Assembly: GCF_023511815.1 (NCBI RefSeq)
Contig: NZ_JAIMAV010000001.1
Coordinates: forward strand, 58,248 to 122,247
Direction of reading: 5' to 3'
DNA: 64,000 bases
Source of the DNA: Alicyclobacillus sp.
GTDB lineage: Bacteria; Bacillota; Bacilli; Alicyclobacillales; Alicyclobacillaceae
Part shown: positions 33,575-43,967 of the stretch, piece after piece
Position numbering within the stretch: position 1 is the first letter of the stretch
Layout of the letters: each line of letters begins with the position of its first letter
The notes under the pieces: generated by a model
The model's input: only the letters and a program-made list of their open reading frames with translations
Databases searched by the model: none
Told to the model about the DNA's origin: nothing
Translations under genes and position numbers: made by a program

Positions 33575-34414
33575 ATGTACACACGCTGGACAGGTTCCAT
33601 ATCGGACCCCGTGTTCATCGAGCCCGATTGGCCGAGTGATGCGGCGCGGGGCCTGTTTTCATTTCGCGTGGGCGGCGTCAGTTTGCCGCCCTTCCACGCG
33701 TTGAACGTGGGGCTGCGGGTGGCGGACGAGCCGCAGCGCGTGATCCAGAATCGCGCGGTGTGCGCGGCGAGGTTGGGCGGCGAGGTGGACGACTTCGTGA
33801 TCGGCCAGCAGGTTCACGGCGCCAGCGTCGCCGTGGTGACCCGGGACGACCGCGGCCGCGGCGCTCGCGATGCCGACACCGCGATTCCGGGCGTCGATGC
33901 TCTGGTGACCGATTGCCCGGGGTTGACGCTGGCGGTCATGGCCGCGGATTGCGTGCCGGTCCTCTTCCACGACCCGGTTCGCCGCGTGGTGGGGGCGGCC
34001 CACTCCGGTTGGAAGGGAACGGTGGCGCACGTGGTCCGGCGGGTGCTCGAGGTCATGGGCGAGGCGTACGGGACGCGGGCGGCGGATGTCGATGTGTGGA
34101 TCGGGCCCTCCATCCGCCGCTGCTGCTACGAGGTGGACGATCCGGTGGCCGACCAGGTCCGTGCGGCATTCCCCCGCCCGCCCATCTGGCCGCGGTTTGG
34201 CCGGCCCGGCAAGTACTGGCTGAGTCTGCAGAGCGCCATTCGGTCGGATCTCCTGGCGGCCGGGGTGCGGGCCGAGCACATTCACGACACCGGTGTGTGC
34301 ACGCACTGCCATCCCGCGATGCTGTTCTCCCACCGCGCGGACCGGGGCCGCACCGGCAGGCAGATGGGCGCGGTGCGGCTGGTGCAGGATTTTTCCCGTT
34401 CGGGTGGAACATGA
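33575..34414 (+). CDS. ylmD: Multicopper-oxidase-like (laccase domain) protein YlmD
   Basis: A 279-residue DUF152/YfiH-family protein. Metal/substrate ligands are visible: IGQQVHG, MAADCVPVL, AHSGWKGT and CTHCHPAMLFSHR. YfiH homologues act on purine nucleosides (phosphorolysis and adenosine deamination) although they were first called polyphenol oxidases. The ATG at 33575 is six bases after GGGAGGG; the ATG at 33569 abuts it. Second gene of the ylm set. Confidence 0.88.
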   Translation: MYTRWTGSISDPVFIEPDWPSDAARGLFSFRVGGVSLPPFHALNVGLRVADEPQRVIQNRAVCAARLGGEVDDFVIGQQVHGASVAVVTRDDRGRGARDADTAIPGVDALVTDCPGLTLAVMAADCVPVLFHDPVRRVVGAAHSGWKGTVAHVVRRVLEVMGEAYGTRAADVDVWIGPSIRRCCYEVDDPVADQVRAAFPRPPIWPRFGRPGKYWLSLQSAIRSDLLAAGVRAEHIHDTGVCTHCHPAMLFSHRADRGRTGRQMGAVRLVQDFSRSGGT

Positions 34415-34491
34415 ACAATGACCCCGTTGGCCGGGCGGCCAGTTCGGCCTGCCCGGCGCCGGGTGTCAATGACCTCCCGGAAGGTGAGCTG

Positions 34492-35184
34492 GTGGACACG
34501 ACAGCAGGATTTCAGGCGCGCGCCGACGCGGTGCGCCGTACGATTGAGGAGGCGTGCATGAGAAGCGGCCGTTCCCCGGCCGAGGTCCGGCTGGTGGGGG
34601 TGACCAAGACGGTCGGGGCGGACGCCATCCCGGCCCTGCTGGATGCCGGGGTGCGGGATTTCGGTGAGAATCGCTGGCAGCACGCCCGCGACCTCCTGCA
34701 GTCGCCGCGGGCGAACGAGGCGACCTGGCATTTCATCGGCCATCTGCAGACGAACAAGGTCAAGTACGTCGTCCGCCATTTCGATTGGCTCCACTCCCTG
34801 GATTCGCCCGAGTTGGCCCAGGCGCTGAGCCGGCAGGCGGTGCAGTGGGATCGGTCCTTGAACGTGCTGATCCAGGTGAACGTGTCCGGGGAACAGACCA
34901 AATCCGGTGTTCCGCCGTGCGAGGTGATCCCACTGCTCCGGGCGGTCGTCGGTTTGCCCGGCATCGCGGTGCGCGGTCTGATGACGATGGCGCCGAAGGT
35001 GAATCATCCCGAGGAGGCGAGGCCCATCTTTCGGCAGTTGCGCACGCTTCTGCAGGAGGCGCGGGGTGACCTTGGCCTGCCAGATCTGACGGAGCTGTCG
35101 ATGGGGATGTCGGAGGATTTTGCGGTCGCCGTCGAGGAGGGGGCGACGCTGGTCCGCGTCGGGCGAATGCTGATGGGGACGTGA
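34492..35184 (+). CDS. ylmE: Pyridoxal-phosphate homeostasis protein YlmE (YggS/PLPBP family)
   Basis: A 230-residue single-domain PLP-binding TIM-barrel protein, the same length as B. subtilis YlmE. PLP-linking Lys 39 is in GVTKT; ENRWQ, FIGHLQTNK, LSMGMSEDF and the C-terminal VRVGRMLMG are signatures. It buffers pyridoxal phosphate and affects amino-acid pools. The GTG at 34492 has GGAAGG seven bases upstream and gives a family-length protein; an ATG at 34411 overlapping the ylmD stop (ATGA) would add 27 residues and is the alternative. sepF, normally next, is missing. Confidence 0.9.
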   Translation: MDTTAGFQARADAVRRTIEEACMRSGRSPAEVRLVGVTKTVGADAIPALLDAGVRDFGENRWQHARDLLQSPRANEATWHFIGHLQTNKVKYVVRHFDWLHSLDSPELAQALSRQAVQWDRSLNVLIQVNVSGEQTKSGVPPCEVIPLLRAVVGLPGIAVRGLMTMAPKVNHPEEARPIFRQLRTLLQEARGDLGLPDLTELSMGMSEDFAVAVEEGATLVRVGRMLMGT

Positions 35185-35199
35185 GTGGGGAGGAACCCA

Positions 35200-35493
35200 A
35201 TGGAATTGTACGCCGGGTTGTTGAACTTCATCCAGGCCCTGTTGTCTCTGTACGGCTATGTGCTCATTGCCACGGCCGTCATCTCGTGGATCCCGGATTT
35301 GGCGGAGACGCAGCTGGGGCAGTGGCTCTCTCGGCTGACGGAACCGTACCTGCGTCCGTTTCGACGGTGGATCCCGCCGCTGCAGGTGGGCGGCGTCGCG
35401 TTTGATCTGTCCTTTCTGGTGGCCGTCGTGGTGTATTTCTTCGTGGAACAGGGAGTGATGTACGTGCTTGACGCGGTGGTGCGCACGCTGTGA
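35200..35493 (+). CDS. ylmG: YggT family membrane protein YlmG
   Basis: A 97-residue protein with two YggT membrane segments (LLSLYGYVLIATAVISWI and FDLSFLVAVVVYFFVEQ) around the conserved LTEPYLRPFRRWIPP. Function is unclear; plant homologues affect nucleoid and plastid division, and it is conserved beside division genes. ATG at 35200 follows GGGGAGG by six bases, only 15 bases after ylmE. Overlaps ylmH. Confidence 0.9.
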   Translation: MELYAGLLNFIQALLSLYGYVLIATAVISWIPDLAETQLGQWLSRLTEPYLRPFRRWIPPLQVGGVAFDLSFLVAVVVYFFVEQGVMYVLDAVVRTL

Positions 35494-36269
35494 CCGAGGC
35501 GTCCGAGGGATGGGTGCGTCCGGAGGAGCGGCCGTTTCTGCGCCGCGCCAGGGATTGGGTGGAACAGGTGGTCGCCCGCCACTCGTGGCGCCTGACGGAT
35601 TTTCTCACGCCGCGTGAGCAGTACCTGTTGAACGCCCTGGTCCGCCACGAGGGGCTGGTGGTTGCCTTCTGGGGCGGCGGGGAGGGCGCCGAACGCTGCA
35701 GGGCGCTGGTGATGCCGGACGACTGGTATCCGCAACCGGAGGATTTCGAGGTGACGCTCCTCGAGGTGCGGGCGGAGGGTTCCGACGCGCTTCACCACGG
35801 GAGCCTGCTGGGTTCGCTGTTGGCCACCGGGATTGACCGGCGGAAGGTGGGCGATCTCGCCGTCGATGGGACGTCTGCCACGGTGGCCCTCTGCGCTGAT
35901 GTGGCGCCGTTCGTGCAGGGGACGTGGCGCCGGGCGGGCCGCGTTCCCATCGCGGTGGAGGTCCTTGCCGAGGGTGGGCGCCTGACACCGCCGCGCTACG
36001 CGGCCTCCACGGTGAACGTCGCGTCGTTGCGGGCGGACGCCATCATCGCCCAGGTGTGCCGCTGGCCCCGGTCGCGCGCCCAGGAAGCGGTGGCGGGCGG
36101 CCGTGTGCAGCTCAACTTCGCCCCGCTGACGCGGGCGGACCAGTCGCTTTTCGCGGGGGATCTCCTGTCCGTCCGGGGATTTGGCCGAATCCGCATCGGG
36201 GATGTGGCGGGCGAGACGCGAAGCGGCCGCGTGCGGCTGGAGGTGGGCGTCCTGCGCGCGGACGCCTGA
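35490..36269 (+). CDS. ylmH: S4-domain RNA-binding protein YlmH
   Basis: A 259-residue protein with an N-terminal YlmH domain (WRLTDFLTPREQYLLNAL; FWGGGEGAERCR) and a C-terminal S4 RNA-binding domain (LRADAIIAQVCRWPRSRAQEAVAGGRVQLN, about 175-230). YlmH binds stalled ribosomes and takes part in rescue of obstructed large subunits in B. subtilis, parallel to RqcH, which is also encoded in this window. GTG start overlaps the ylmG stop, so it is translationally coupled. Confidence 0.92.
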   Translation: MTEASEGWVRPEERPFLRRARDWVEQVVARHSWRLTDFLTPREQYLLNALVRHEGLVVAFWGGGEGAERCRALVMPDDWYPQPEDFEVTLLEVRAEGSDALHHGSLLGSLLATGIDRRKVGDLAVDGTSATVALCADVAPFVQGTWRRAGRVPIAVEVLAEGGRLTPPRYAASTVNVASLRADAIIAQVCRWPRSRAQEAVAGGRVQLNFAPLTRADQSLFAGDLLSVRGFGRIRIGDVAGETRSGRVRLEVGVLRADA

Positions 36270-36379
36270 TGTCGGCCGCCTCGGCGGCTGGATCCATCCG
36301 GGATGCGGGATCGACCGCATCGCGGTGGGCCGGAGGATCCATGCACGGGACGCGCCGCTTGCAGGAGTTGAGGCCGCGG

Positions 36380-36451
36380 CGTCGAATTCCTCTGAGGACG
36401 TTTTGTCGATCTTTGTGGTTCCTTGCCATGGGTTGTCGAAGGGTTGTCAAT
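36380..36451 (+). promoter_or_regulatory. Cluster of Spo0A-box-like repeats upstream of divIVA
   Basis: CGTCGAA (36380-36386), TGTCGAT (36404-36410), TGTCGAA (36434-36440, exact 0A-box consensus) and TGTCAAT (36445-36451), all in the same orientation within 72 bases ending 17 bases before the divIVA ATG. No convincing sigma-A hexamers are visible in the 199-base gap. Direct Spo0A control of divIVA is a hypothesis. Confidence 0.35.
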
Positions 36452-36468
36452 GACGGAGGTGTGACCAG

Positions 36469-36978
36469 ATGCCGCTGTCCCCGTTGGACATTCACAACAA
36501 GGAGTTCAGCCGTGCGTTTCGCGGTTACGATGAGGACGAGGTGGACGATTTTCTGGAGCGTGTGATCCAGGATTATGAGGCGCTCATCCGGCAGAACAAA
36601 GAACTGGAGGAGCGCATCGCGCAGTTGGAGGAGAAGCTGCGCCATTTCACCAACATCGAGGAGAGCCTGAGCAAGTCCATCATCGTGGCGCAGGAGACCG
36701 CGGAGGAGGTCAAGGCCAACGCCCGCAAGGAGGCGCAGCTGATCCTGAAGGAGGCGGAGAAAAACGCCGATCGGATCATCAGCGAGGCGCTCAACAAGTC
36801 CCGCAAGATTGCCCAGGAGGTCGAGGAGGTCCAGCGGCACGCGGCGGTCTTTCGGGCCCGGTTCCGTTCCTTGATTCAGGCGCAACTGGAGATGCTGGAT
36901 TCCGGGGACTGGGAGCGGTTCGAGCAGGAGGTCGGGCGCGACGTCGTCATCTCCGACATGGTCCGCGCCGAGGGATGA
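36469..36978 (+). CDS. divIVA: Cell division initiation protein DivIVA
   Basis: A 169-residue coiled-coil protein that recognises concave membrane at poles and septa. The N-terminal lipid-binding domain (PLSPLDIHNKEFSRAFRGYD, then EDEVDDFLERVI) is intact; a coiled coil covers most of 30-150. It positions MinCDJ and, in sporulation, chromosome anchoring. ATG at 36469 follows GGAGGTGTGACCAG. In B. subtilis ileS follows; here it does not. Confidence 0.95.
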   Translation: MPLSPLDIHNKEFSRAFRGYDEDEVDDFLERVIQDYEALIRQNKELEERIAQLEEKLRHFTNIEESLSKSIIVAQETAEEVKANARKEAQLILKEAEKNADRIISEALNKSRKIAQEVEEVQRHAAVFRARFRSLIQAQLEMLDSGDWERFEQEVGRDVVISDMVRAEG

Positions 36979-36986
36979 ATGCGCGC

Positions 36987-37021
36987 GGGGCCCTCGCGCG
37001 GCGAGGATGGCGAAGGGCCCC
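36987..37021. terminator. Hairpin between convergent divIVA and the small membrane-protein gene
   Basis: GGGGCCCT (36987-36994) pairs with AGGGCCCC (37014-37021), with an inner CTCGC/GCGAG stem. There is no T-run on either side, so it may act as a weak bidirectional terminator. Confidence 0.45.
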
Positions 37022-37022
37022 G

Positions 37023-37217
37023 TCAGATCAATTTGGCGGCCATGTACATGCCGATGCCGACCAGCAGCGCCAAAAAGAAGTAAGGCGTCCAGCGGAAGTC
37101 GAAATGAAACCAGTACTTGGCGAGAAAACTCGCCGCCACCTCAATCCCGCCGATCCACATCAGCATCAGCGAGATCATCTGCAGTCTGTATCTGCGCACG
37201 AGCGTCTCTCCATTCAC
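37023..37217 (-). CDS. Small two-helix membrane protein of unknown function
   Basis: A 64-residue minus-strand frame. The GTG at 37217 is preferred since GGAGG lies eight bases upstream; an ATG at 37232 follows AGGTG more closely. After a short polar N-terminus (NGETLVRRYR) come two membrane segments (LQMISLMLMWIGGIEVAASF and WTPYFFLALLVGIGMYMAA) joined by a Phe/Trp/His loop (KYWFHFDFRW). I do not recognise a family. It is divergent from the DUF5665 gene with about 130 bases between them, and occupies the place where ileS lies in B. subtilis. Confidence 0.65.
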   Translation of the reverse strand: MNGETLVRRYRLQMISLMLMWIGGIEVAASFLAKYWFHFDFRWTPYFFLALLVGIGMYMAAKLI

Positions 37218-37347
37218 ACCTGTGTCCTCCATGATACACCTGTTGCAAACTGCAAATGGTGACATTCTTTTGAACGCGCCTGGAAAACATCGGTGCGCAT
37301 TCCGCCGCTGGATTTGTCCCACCTTAACCGGCAGGAGGCGAGACCGA

Positions 37348-37656
37348 ATGGCGGAGGCCCAATCGCGCGAACCAAGCCCCATCGCCGACGATGTGAAGCG
37401 CCTCGCCGGCTACCTGGAGCGGGTTAACTTCGCCGCCTATGCGGATCTGCTGCAGCGCCCCTGGCGTCTGGCGTGGCTCAACTGGTTGGGCGGTGTATTC
37501 CGGGGGTTGGGCATCGGCATCGGGTTCACCATCGTCGCCGGGGTGGTGTTGATGGTCCTCGACGCCCTGACGATGCTCAATCTGCCGGTGGTCGGCAAGT
37601 ATATCGCGGAGCTGGTGCGGATTGTTCAGGCGGAATTGCACCAGCCGACCTATTAG
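37348..37656 (+). CDS. DUF5665-like membrane protein
   Basis: A 102-residue protein with a polar N-terminus (LAGYLERVNFAAYADLLQRPWRLAWLNW) leading into a membrane segment (GGVFRGLGIGIGFTIVAGVVLMVL) and a C-terminal NLPVVGKYIAELVRIVQ. The pattern resembles DUF5665 proteins of Bacilli and Clostridia, function unknown. The ATG at 37348 has AGGAGG nine bases upstream. It precedes the DksA-like gene by 18 bases and probably shares its transcript. Confidence 0.75.
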   Translation: MAEAQSREPSPIADDVKRLAGYLERVNFAAYADLLQRPWRLAWLNWLGGVFRGLGIGIGFTIVAGVVLMVLDALTMLNLPVVGKYIAELVRIVQAELHQPTY

Positions 37657-37674
37657 CGGGGAGGGACCGATTCC

Positions 37675-38289
37675 ATGGCACGGTGGGAGGCCCAGCGCCA
37701 AAGGTTGGCCCGTGAGCGCCAAGAGGTGATGAAACGGCTCGAGCGCAGCGGGGAGTACGGATTGGACGATCCGATGAACGATGAACTCGGCGAGCTGTCG
37801 GGGTACGACAACCATCCGGCCGACATCGGAAGCGAACTGTTCGAGCGCGGCAAGGATCTGGCGTTGCGGGATCTGGATCACGTGCGTTTGCAGGAGATTG
37901 ACCGCGCGCTCCAAGCGATGGAGAACGGCACGTACGGCACCTGCGCGCGGTGCGGACGAAGCATCCCGACGGAGCGGCTCGAAGCCAATCCGCTCGCCAC
38001 GCTGTGCCTGGACTGCAAGCGGGAGGACGAACGGCAGCATCCCATGCGCGAGCGGCCCATCGAGGAGGTCTTTTTGTATCCCGGGTTTGGGCGGACCTTC
38101 ACGGACGACACCAGCAACGTGGTGTTTGACGGGGAGGACGCCTGGGAGGCGGTGGCGCGGTACAACCAGCGGCCGGGCTACGGACGCGATTACGAGGGGT
38201 ACGGGAATGTGTCGTTGGACGACAACGAGGGGGTCGTGGAGCAGACCGACCGGATCTCCAACGAGGAATACGAGTCGCAGCTGCCCTGA
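37675..38289 (+). CDS. TraR/DksA zinc-finger protein, YteA/YlyA type
   Basis: A 204-residue protein with a coiled-coil-like N-terminus and a DksA-type four-Cys zinc finger (Cys 90, 93, 111, 114; CARCG and CLDC). The N-terminal DNHPADIGSELFERGKDLAL and the DDTSNVVFDGEDAWEAVARY C-terminal tail match the YteA family, sporulation-associated in Bacilli; at this position B. subtilis has ylyA, a DksA-like RNA-polymerase-binding protein. ATG at 37675 follows GCGGGGAGGG. Confidence 0.88.
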   Translation: MARWEAQRQRLARERQEVMKRLERSGEYGLDDPMNDELGELSGYDNHPADIGSELFERGKDLALRDLDHVRLQEIDRALQAMENGTYGTCARCGRSIPTERLEANPLATLCLDCKREDERQHPMRERPIEEVFLYPGFGRTFTDDTSNVVFDGEDAWEAVARYNQRPGYGRDYEGYGNVSLDDNEGVVEQTDRISNEEYESQLP

Positions 38290-38325
38290 TTCACCCGTCC
38301 ACGGACCGCGGAGGGCGCCCGGATT

Positions 38326-38897
38326 GTGGTAGACTGGGCGGTGATGGCGTACGCCAATCCTGTGCGGGGACGGAAGGGGATCCGACGGTTGCTGTACATC
38401 GTGGCGCTCTTGGTGTTGGTGTTGGATCAGGTCATCAAGACAGTGGTGAAGACGCACATGGCGCTGGGGCAGACCATTCCGCTTTGGCCCGGCGTCCTGG
38501 ACCTTCAGTTCATCCGCAACCCGGGAGCCGCCTGGGGGATGCTGGGGAATGCGCGGTGGTTTCTGGTTGCGGTCGCCGTTCTGGTCAGCGCCGTGGTCAT
38601 CTGGATATCGAGGCGCTACCGGCTGTCCGCGTGGAACACGGTGGCGCTCGGCCTGGTGCTCGGCGGCGCGCTCGGGAACCTTTGGGATCGGGTGGCCACC
38701 GGCACGGTGGTCGACTACGTGTACGTGGAGGCCATCCACTTCCCGGTTTTCAACCTGGCGGACAGCGCGGTGTGCGTGGGCGTCGCGATGCTGCTTCTCG
38801 GTTCCATGCGGCAGGAATCGAACCGGCGGGATGCGGGCGGCGTGGGATCCGGTGACATCGCCGGGGACGGACGGCGCCCCGGGGAGGAACCCAGGTC

Positions 38898-38901
<4 letters not shown>
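38326..38901 (+). CDS. lspA: Lipoprotein signal peptidase
   Basis: A 191-residue aspartic membrane protease removing signal peptides from prolipoproteins. Four membrane segments; catalytic Asp 130 (GTVVDY) and Asp 146 (FNLADSAV), plus the conserved RNPGAAWG and GGALGNLWDR. A hydrophilic C-terminal tail of about 35 residues is longer than usual. The GTG at 38326 has GGAGGG ten bases upstream; GTG 38341 or ATG 38344 are alternatives. TGGTAGACT overlaps the start and resembles an extended -10 element, which would leave a leaderless message from 38341. Confidence 0.93.
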
Positions 38902-40620
<1,719 letters not shown>

Positions 40621-40639
40621 GACCGGCCGCCGAGGCGGG

Positions 40640-41560
40640 GTGCGGCACCTGGTGACGACCGACGGTCTGACGAGGGAGGACGTGTTCCGGTGGATGCGCC
40701 TGGCGCAGACGCTGCGCACCCTGCCGCGCGGCGTGTTGGCCCAGCGGTTGGCCGGACGGGTGATTGCCACCCTGTTCTACGAACCGTCCACCCGGACGCG
40801 GCTGTCCTTCGAGTCGGCGGCGTTGAAACTGGGCGCGCATGTGGTGGGAGCGGAGAACGCGGTGGAGAACTCGTCCGCGAAAAAGGGCGAGACGCTGGCG
40901 GATGTGTTCCGGATCGTCGGCGCGTACGCGGACGCCATCGTCGTGCGCCATCACGAGCCGTACACGATGGTGGAGGCCGCGTCGGTGGCCCCGGTGCCGA
41001 TCATCAATGCGGGCGCCGGTTGGGGCGAGCACCCGACGCAGGCGATGCTCGACGTGTACACCATCTGGCGGGAGCTCGGGCGCGTCGAAGGGTTGCACGT
41101 GGCGGTCATGGGGGATCTGAAATACGGCAGGACGGTGCACTCCCTGCTCAACGTCCTCCGGCTGTTCCCGGGCATCCGCGTGACGCTATTGCATCCGCCA
41201 AGCCTCGGGTTGCCCGAGACGATGGCGCAGCGACTCAAGGCGGAGGGCCTTCAGCTGCAGGAGGGCGGTCCCTTGGCGGATGTCCTGCCGCGGGTCGACG
41301 TCCTCTACCAAACGCGGATTCAACGCGAGCGCCTGACCAGCCAGGATGAGCTGGACGGCGCGTCGCAGTACCGCATCGGACCTGTGGAGCTGGCGCTTCT
41401 CCCGGCGCACGCCCGCATCCTGCATCCGCTGCCGCGGGTGGACGAGATTGACCCGGCGGTGGACGACGATCCGCGGGCGGCGTACTTTCGCCAGGCGGAG
41501 AACGGCCTGTACATGCGGATGGCGATTCTCGATGACCTGTTGGGAGGCGACGGCCGGTGA
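40640..41560 (+). CDS. pyrB: Aspartate carbamoyltransferase catalytic subunit
   Basis: A 306-residue transcarbamoylase joining carbamoyl phosphate and aspartate. Carbamoyl-phosphate motif YEPSTRTRLSFE, the ENSSAKKGETLAD loop, GAGWGEHPTQAMLD and LHPLPRVDEI. No pyrI regulatory subunit follows. The GTG at 40640 gives the family N-terminus (MRHLVTTDGL) but has a short spacing from GAGG; the GTG at 40652 is the alternative. Overlaps pyrC by four bases. Confidence 0.96.
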   Translation: MRHLVTTDGLTREDVFRWMRLAQTLRTLPRGVLAQRLAGRVIATLFYEPSTRTRLSFESAALKLGAHVVGAENAVENSSAKKGETLADVFRIVGAYADAIVVRHHEPYTMVEAASVAPVPIINAGAGWGEHPTQAMLDVYTIWRELGRVEGLHVAVMGDLKYGRTVHSLLNVLRLFPGIRVTLLHPPSLGLPETMAQRLKAEGLQLQEGGPLADVLPRVDVLYQTRIQRERLTSQDELDGASQYRIGPVELALLPAHARILHPLPRVDEIDPAVDDDPRAAYFRQAENGLYMRMAILDDLLGGDGR

Positions 41561-42849
41561 AGCGGCGGATTGACGGCGGACGGCTCTTGGATCTGACGGA
41601 CGGAAGCCTGACGGCGGTGTCGGTGTTGATGGACGACGAGACGGGCCTTGTGCTGGCCATCGGGACGGACCTGCCGTCCGCCGACGAACACATCCAGCTC
41701 GACGGAGAGGTCCTCCTGCCCGGCTTCGTCGACCTTCACGTGCATCTGCGCGAGCCGGGTTTCGAGGCGAAGGAGACCATCGCCACCGGCGCGCGGGCGG
41801 CCGCGGCCGGGGGATTTACGCAGATTGCCTGCATGCCGAACACCAGGCCGCCCATCGACACCCCCGAGGCGGTGCGGTGGGTCCGCGGGCGCGCCGAGGA
41901 GGCCGGGCACTGCCGCGTTTGGCCCATCGCCTGCATCACCTCCGGGCAGCGCGGAGAGGACCTGACCGATTTCGCGGCCCTCAAGGCGGCGGGCGCAATC
42001 GCCCTGTCGGATGACGGGCGCGGCGTGCAACACGGTGGAAGGATGCTTCGGGCGATGGAGGAAGCCGCGCGCGTCGGGCTGCCGGTGGCCATCCACGCCG
42101 AGGACGAGACCCTCTCCGGCAACGGGGTGTTTGATCACGGCGCAGCACTGCGGCTGTGCGTCCCGGAGCAGCCGGGGGAGGCGGAGTCGGCGATGATCGC
42201 CCGCGACCTGCTGCTCGCCGAGCGCACCGGCGCGCATCTGCACGTGTGCCACGTCAGCACCGAGTCGGCGGTGGCGCTCATCCGGTGGGCGAAGGCGCGC
42301 GGCGTCCGGGTGACGGCGGAGGTGACGCCGCACCACCTGCTGCTGTCGGATGAGGCGATTGACCGGGCCGATCCGCTGTACAAGGTCAACCCGCCGCTGC
42401 GCGGCGAGCGGGATCGGCTCGCCTGTCTGGCGGGGTTTCTCGACGGGACGCTGGACGTGGTGGCGACCGACCACGCCCCGCACACCGTCGAGGAGAAGCG
42501 CCGCCCGCTGCTCGAGGCACCGTTCGGACTGGTCGGCATCGAGATTGTGTTTCCGCTCCTGTACACCCATCTGGTCCGGACCGGCCGGATGAGCCTCTCC
42601 GAGCTGGTCAAGCGGATGTCGACGCGCCCGGCGCAGGCGTTCGGACTGCCGGGGGGCGTGCTGCGGCCGGGCGGGCCGGCCGACCTGACGGCCGTCAACC
42701 TGGATGAGGAGCGGGAGATTGACCCGGAGGCATTCTACTCCAAGGGACGCAACACACCATTTCGCGGTTGGCGCGCGGCCGGGTTTTCCGTCCTGACCGT
42801 CTGCGGCGGACGCGTGGTGCATCGCATCGAGAGGAGGGAGGCGCGGTGA
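41557..42849 (+). CDS. pyrC: Dihydroorotase
   Basis: A 430-residue class I amidohydrolase cyclising carbamoyl aspartate. Metal ligands in DLHVHLREPG, the GGFTQIACMPNTRP segment, HAEDETL, HVCHVSTE and the ATDHAPHT Asp. Length matches the Gram-positive monomeric type. GTG start overlaps pyrB (GTGA), with GGGAGGCGACGG upstream. Confidence 0.97.
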   Translation: MKRRIDGGRLLDLTDGSLTAVSVLMDDETGLVLAIGTDLPSADEHIQLDGEVLLPGFVDLHVHLREPGFEAKETIATGARAAAAGGFTQIACMPNTRPPIDTPEAVRWVRGRAEEAGHCRVWPIACITSGQRGEDLTDFAALKAAGAIALSDDGRGVQHGGRMLRAMEEAARVGLPVAIHAEDETLSGNGVFDHGAALRLCVPEQPGEAESAMIARDLLLAERTGAHLHVCHVSTESAVALIRWAKARGVRVTAEVTPHHLLLSDEAIDRADPLYKVNPPLRGERDRLACLAGFLDGTLDVVATDHAPHTVEEKRRPLLEAPFGLVGIEIVFPLLYTHLVRTGRMSLSELVKRMSTRPAQAFGLPGGVLRPGGPADLTAVNLDEEREIDPEAFYSKGRNTPFRGWRAAGFSVLTVCGGRVVHRIERREAR

Positions 42850-43967
42850 TGGCCGGTCAGAAACGGAAGACGGCGCGCCTCGTGCTGGAGAATGGCGAGG
42901 TGTTCACCGGGATCAGCTTTGGCGCGGAGGGCGAGTCGGTCGGGGAAGTGGTGTTCAACACCGGGATGACCGGCTACCAGGAGGTGTTGACCGACCCGTC
43001 GTACTGCGGACAGATTGTCACCATGACCTATCCGCTCATCGGGAACTACGGCGTCAACGTGGACGACGTGGAGTCGCGCCAGCCGCACGTGCGCGGGTTT
43101 GTGGTGCGGGAGTTCAGCGAGATCGACAGCCACTTTCAGAGCATCGGCACGCTGGAGACCTACCTGGCGCGAAACGGGATCCCCGGCATCGCCGGGATTG
43201 ACACGCGCCGCCTGACCAAGATGATCCGCGTGCACGGCACGCTCCGCGGGGTGCTGACGACCGAGGACACGCCTGTGGAGGCGCTGATGGAGCGCCTTCA
43301 GGCGCCCTGGATGCGGGACCAGATCCTGCGCGTGACCACCCCCACGGTGTACCGCTGTCCCGGTGAGGGCAGGCGGGTGGTCGCGATGGACTTCGGGATG
43401 AAATCGGGCGTCATCCGGTCGCTTCTCGCGCGCGGGTGCGATGTGATTGTCGTGCCCGCCACGACGACGGCGGAGGAGGTCCTCGCCTGGCGGCCGCACG
43501 GGGTGATGCTCTCCAACGGCCCGGGCGATCCGGAGGACGCGCCCTACGCCATCGAGACCATCCGGCAGTTGCTCGGCCGGGTGCCGGTGTTCGGCATCTG
43601 CCTCGGTCTGCAGCTCATCGCCCTGGCGTGCGGAGCGCGGACGGTGAAGATGCGCTTCGGCCACCGGGGTGTCAATCACCCGGTCAAGGACCTGCGCACC
43701 GGGCGGATCGCCATCACCTCGCAGAACCACGGATACATGGTGGACCCCGAGTCGCTTTCGGGCACCGACCTGGAGCTGACGCACATCAATCAGAACGACG
43801 GGACGGTGGAGGGGCTCTACCATCGCCGGTTCCCCGCCTTCTGCGTGCAGTACCACCCGGAGGCGCGGCCGGGTCCGGACGATTCGGACGGATTGTTTGA
43901 CGAGTTCATGCAGCTGATGGACGCGGTCCAGGAAGGAAGGTGGATCCCTCGTGCCGAAGCGGACTGA
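42849..43967 (+). CDS. carA: Carbamoyl-phosphate synthase small subunit
   Basis: A 372-residue glutaminase subunit. N-terminal domain with [20 protein letters not shown]-terminal class I amidotransferase with nucleophile Cys in GICLGLQ and the His/Glu pair in YHPEARPGP. It supplies ammonia to CarB. The ATG at 42849 follows GAGGGAGG by seven bases; a GTG at 42846 is closer. Overlaps carB by 17 bases. Being inside a PyrR operon, it serves pyrimidine synthesis (pyrAA). Confidence 0.96.
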   Translation: MAGQKRKTARLVLENGEVFTGISFGAEGESVGEVVFNTGMTGYQEVLTDPSYCGQIVTMTYPLIGNYGVNVDDVESRQPHVRGFVVREFSEIDSHFQSIGTLETYLARNGIPGIAGIDTRRLTKMIRVHGTLRGVLTTEDTPVEALMERLQAPWMRDQILRVTTPTVYRCPGEGRRVVAMDFGMKSGVIRSLLARGCDVIVVPATTTAEEVLAWRPHGVMLSNGPGDPEDAPYAIETIRQLLGRVPVFGICLGLQLIALACGARTVKMRFGHRGVNHPVKDLRTGRIAITSQNHGYMVDPESLSGTDLELTHINQNDGTVEGLYHRRFPAFCVQYHPEARPGPDDSDGLFDEFMQLMDAVQEGRWIPRAEAD

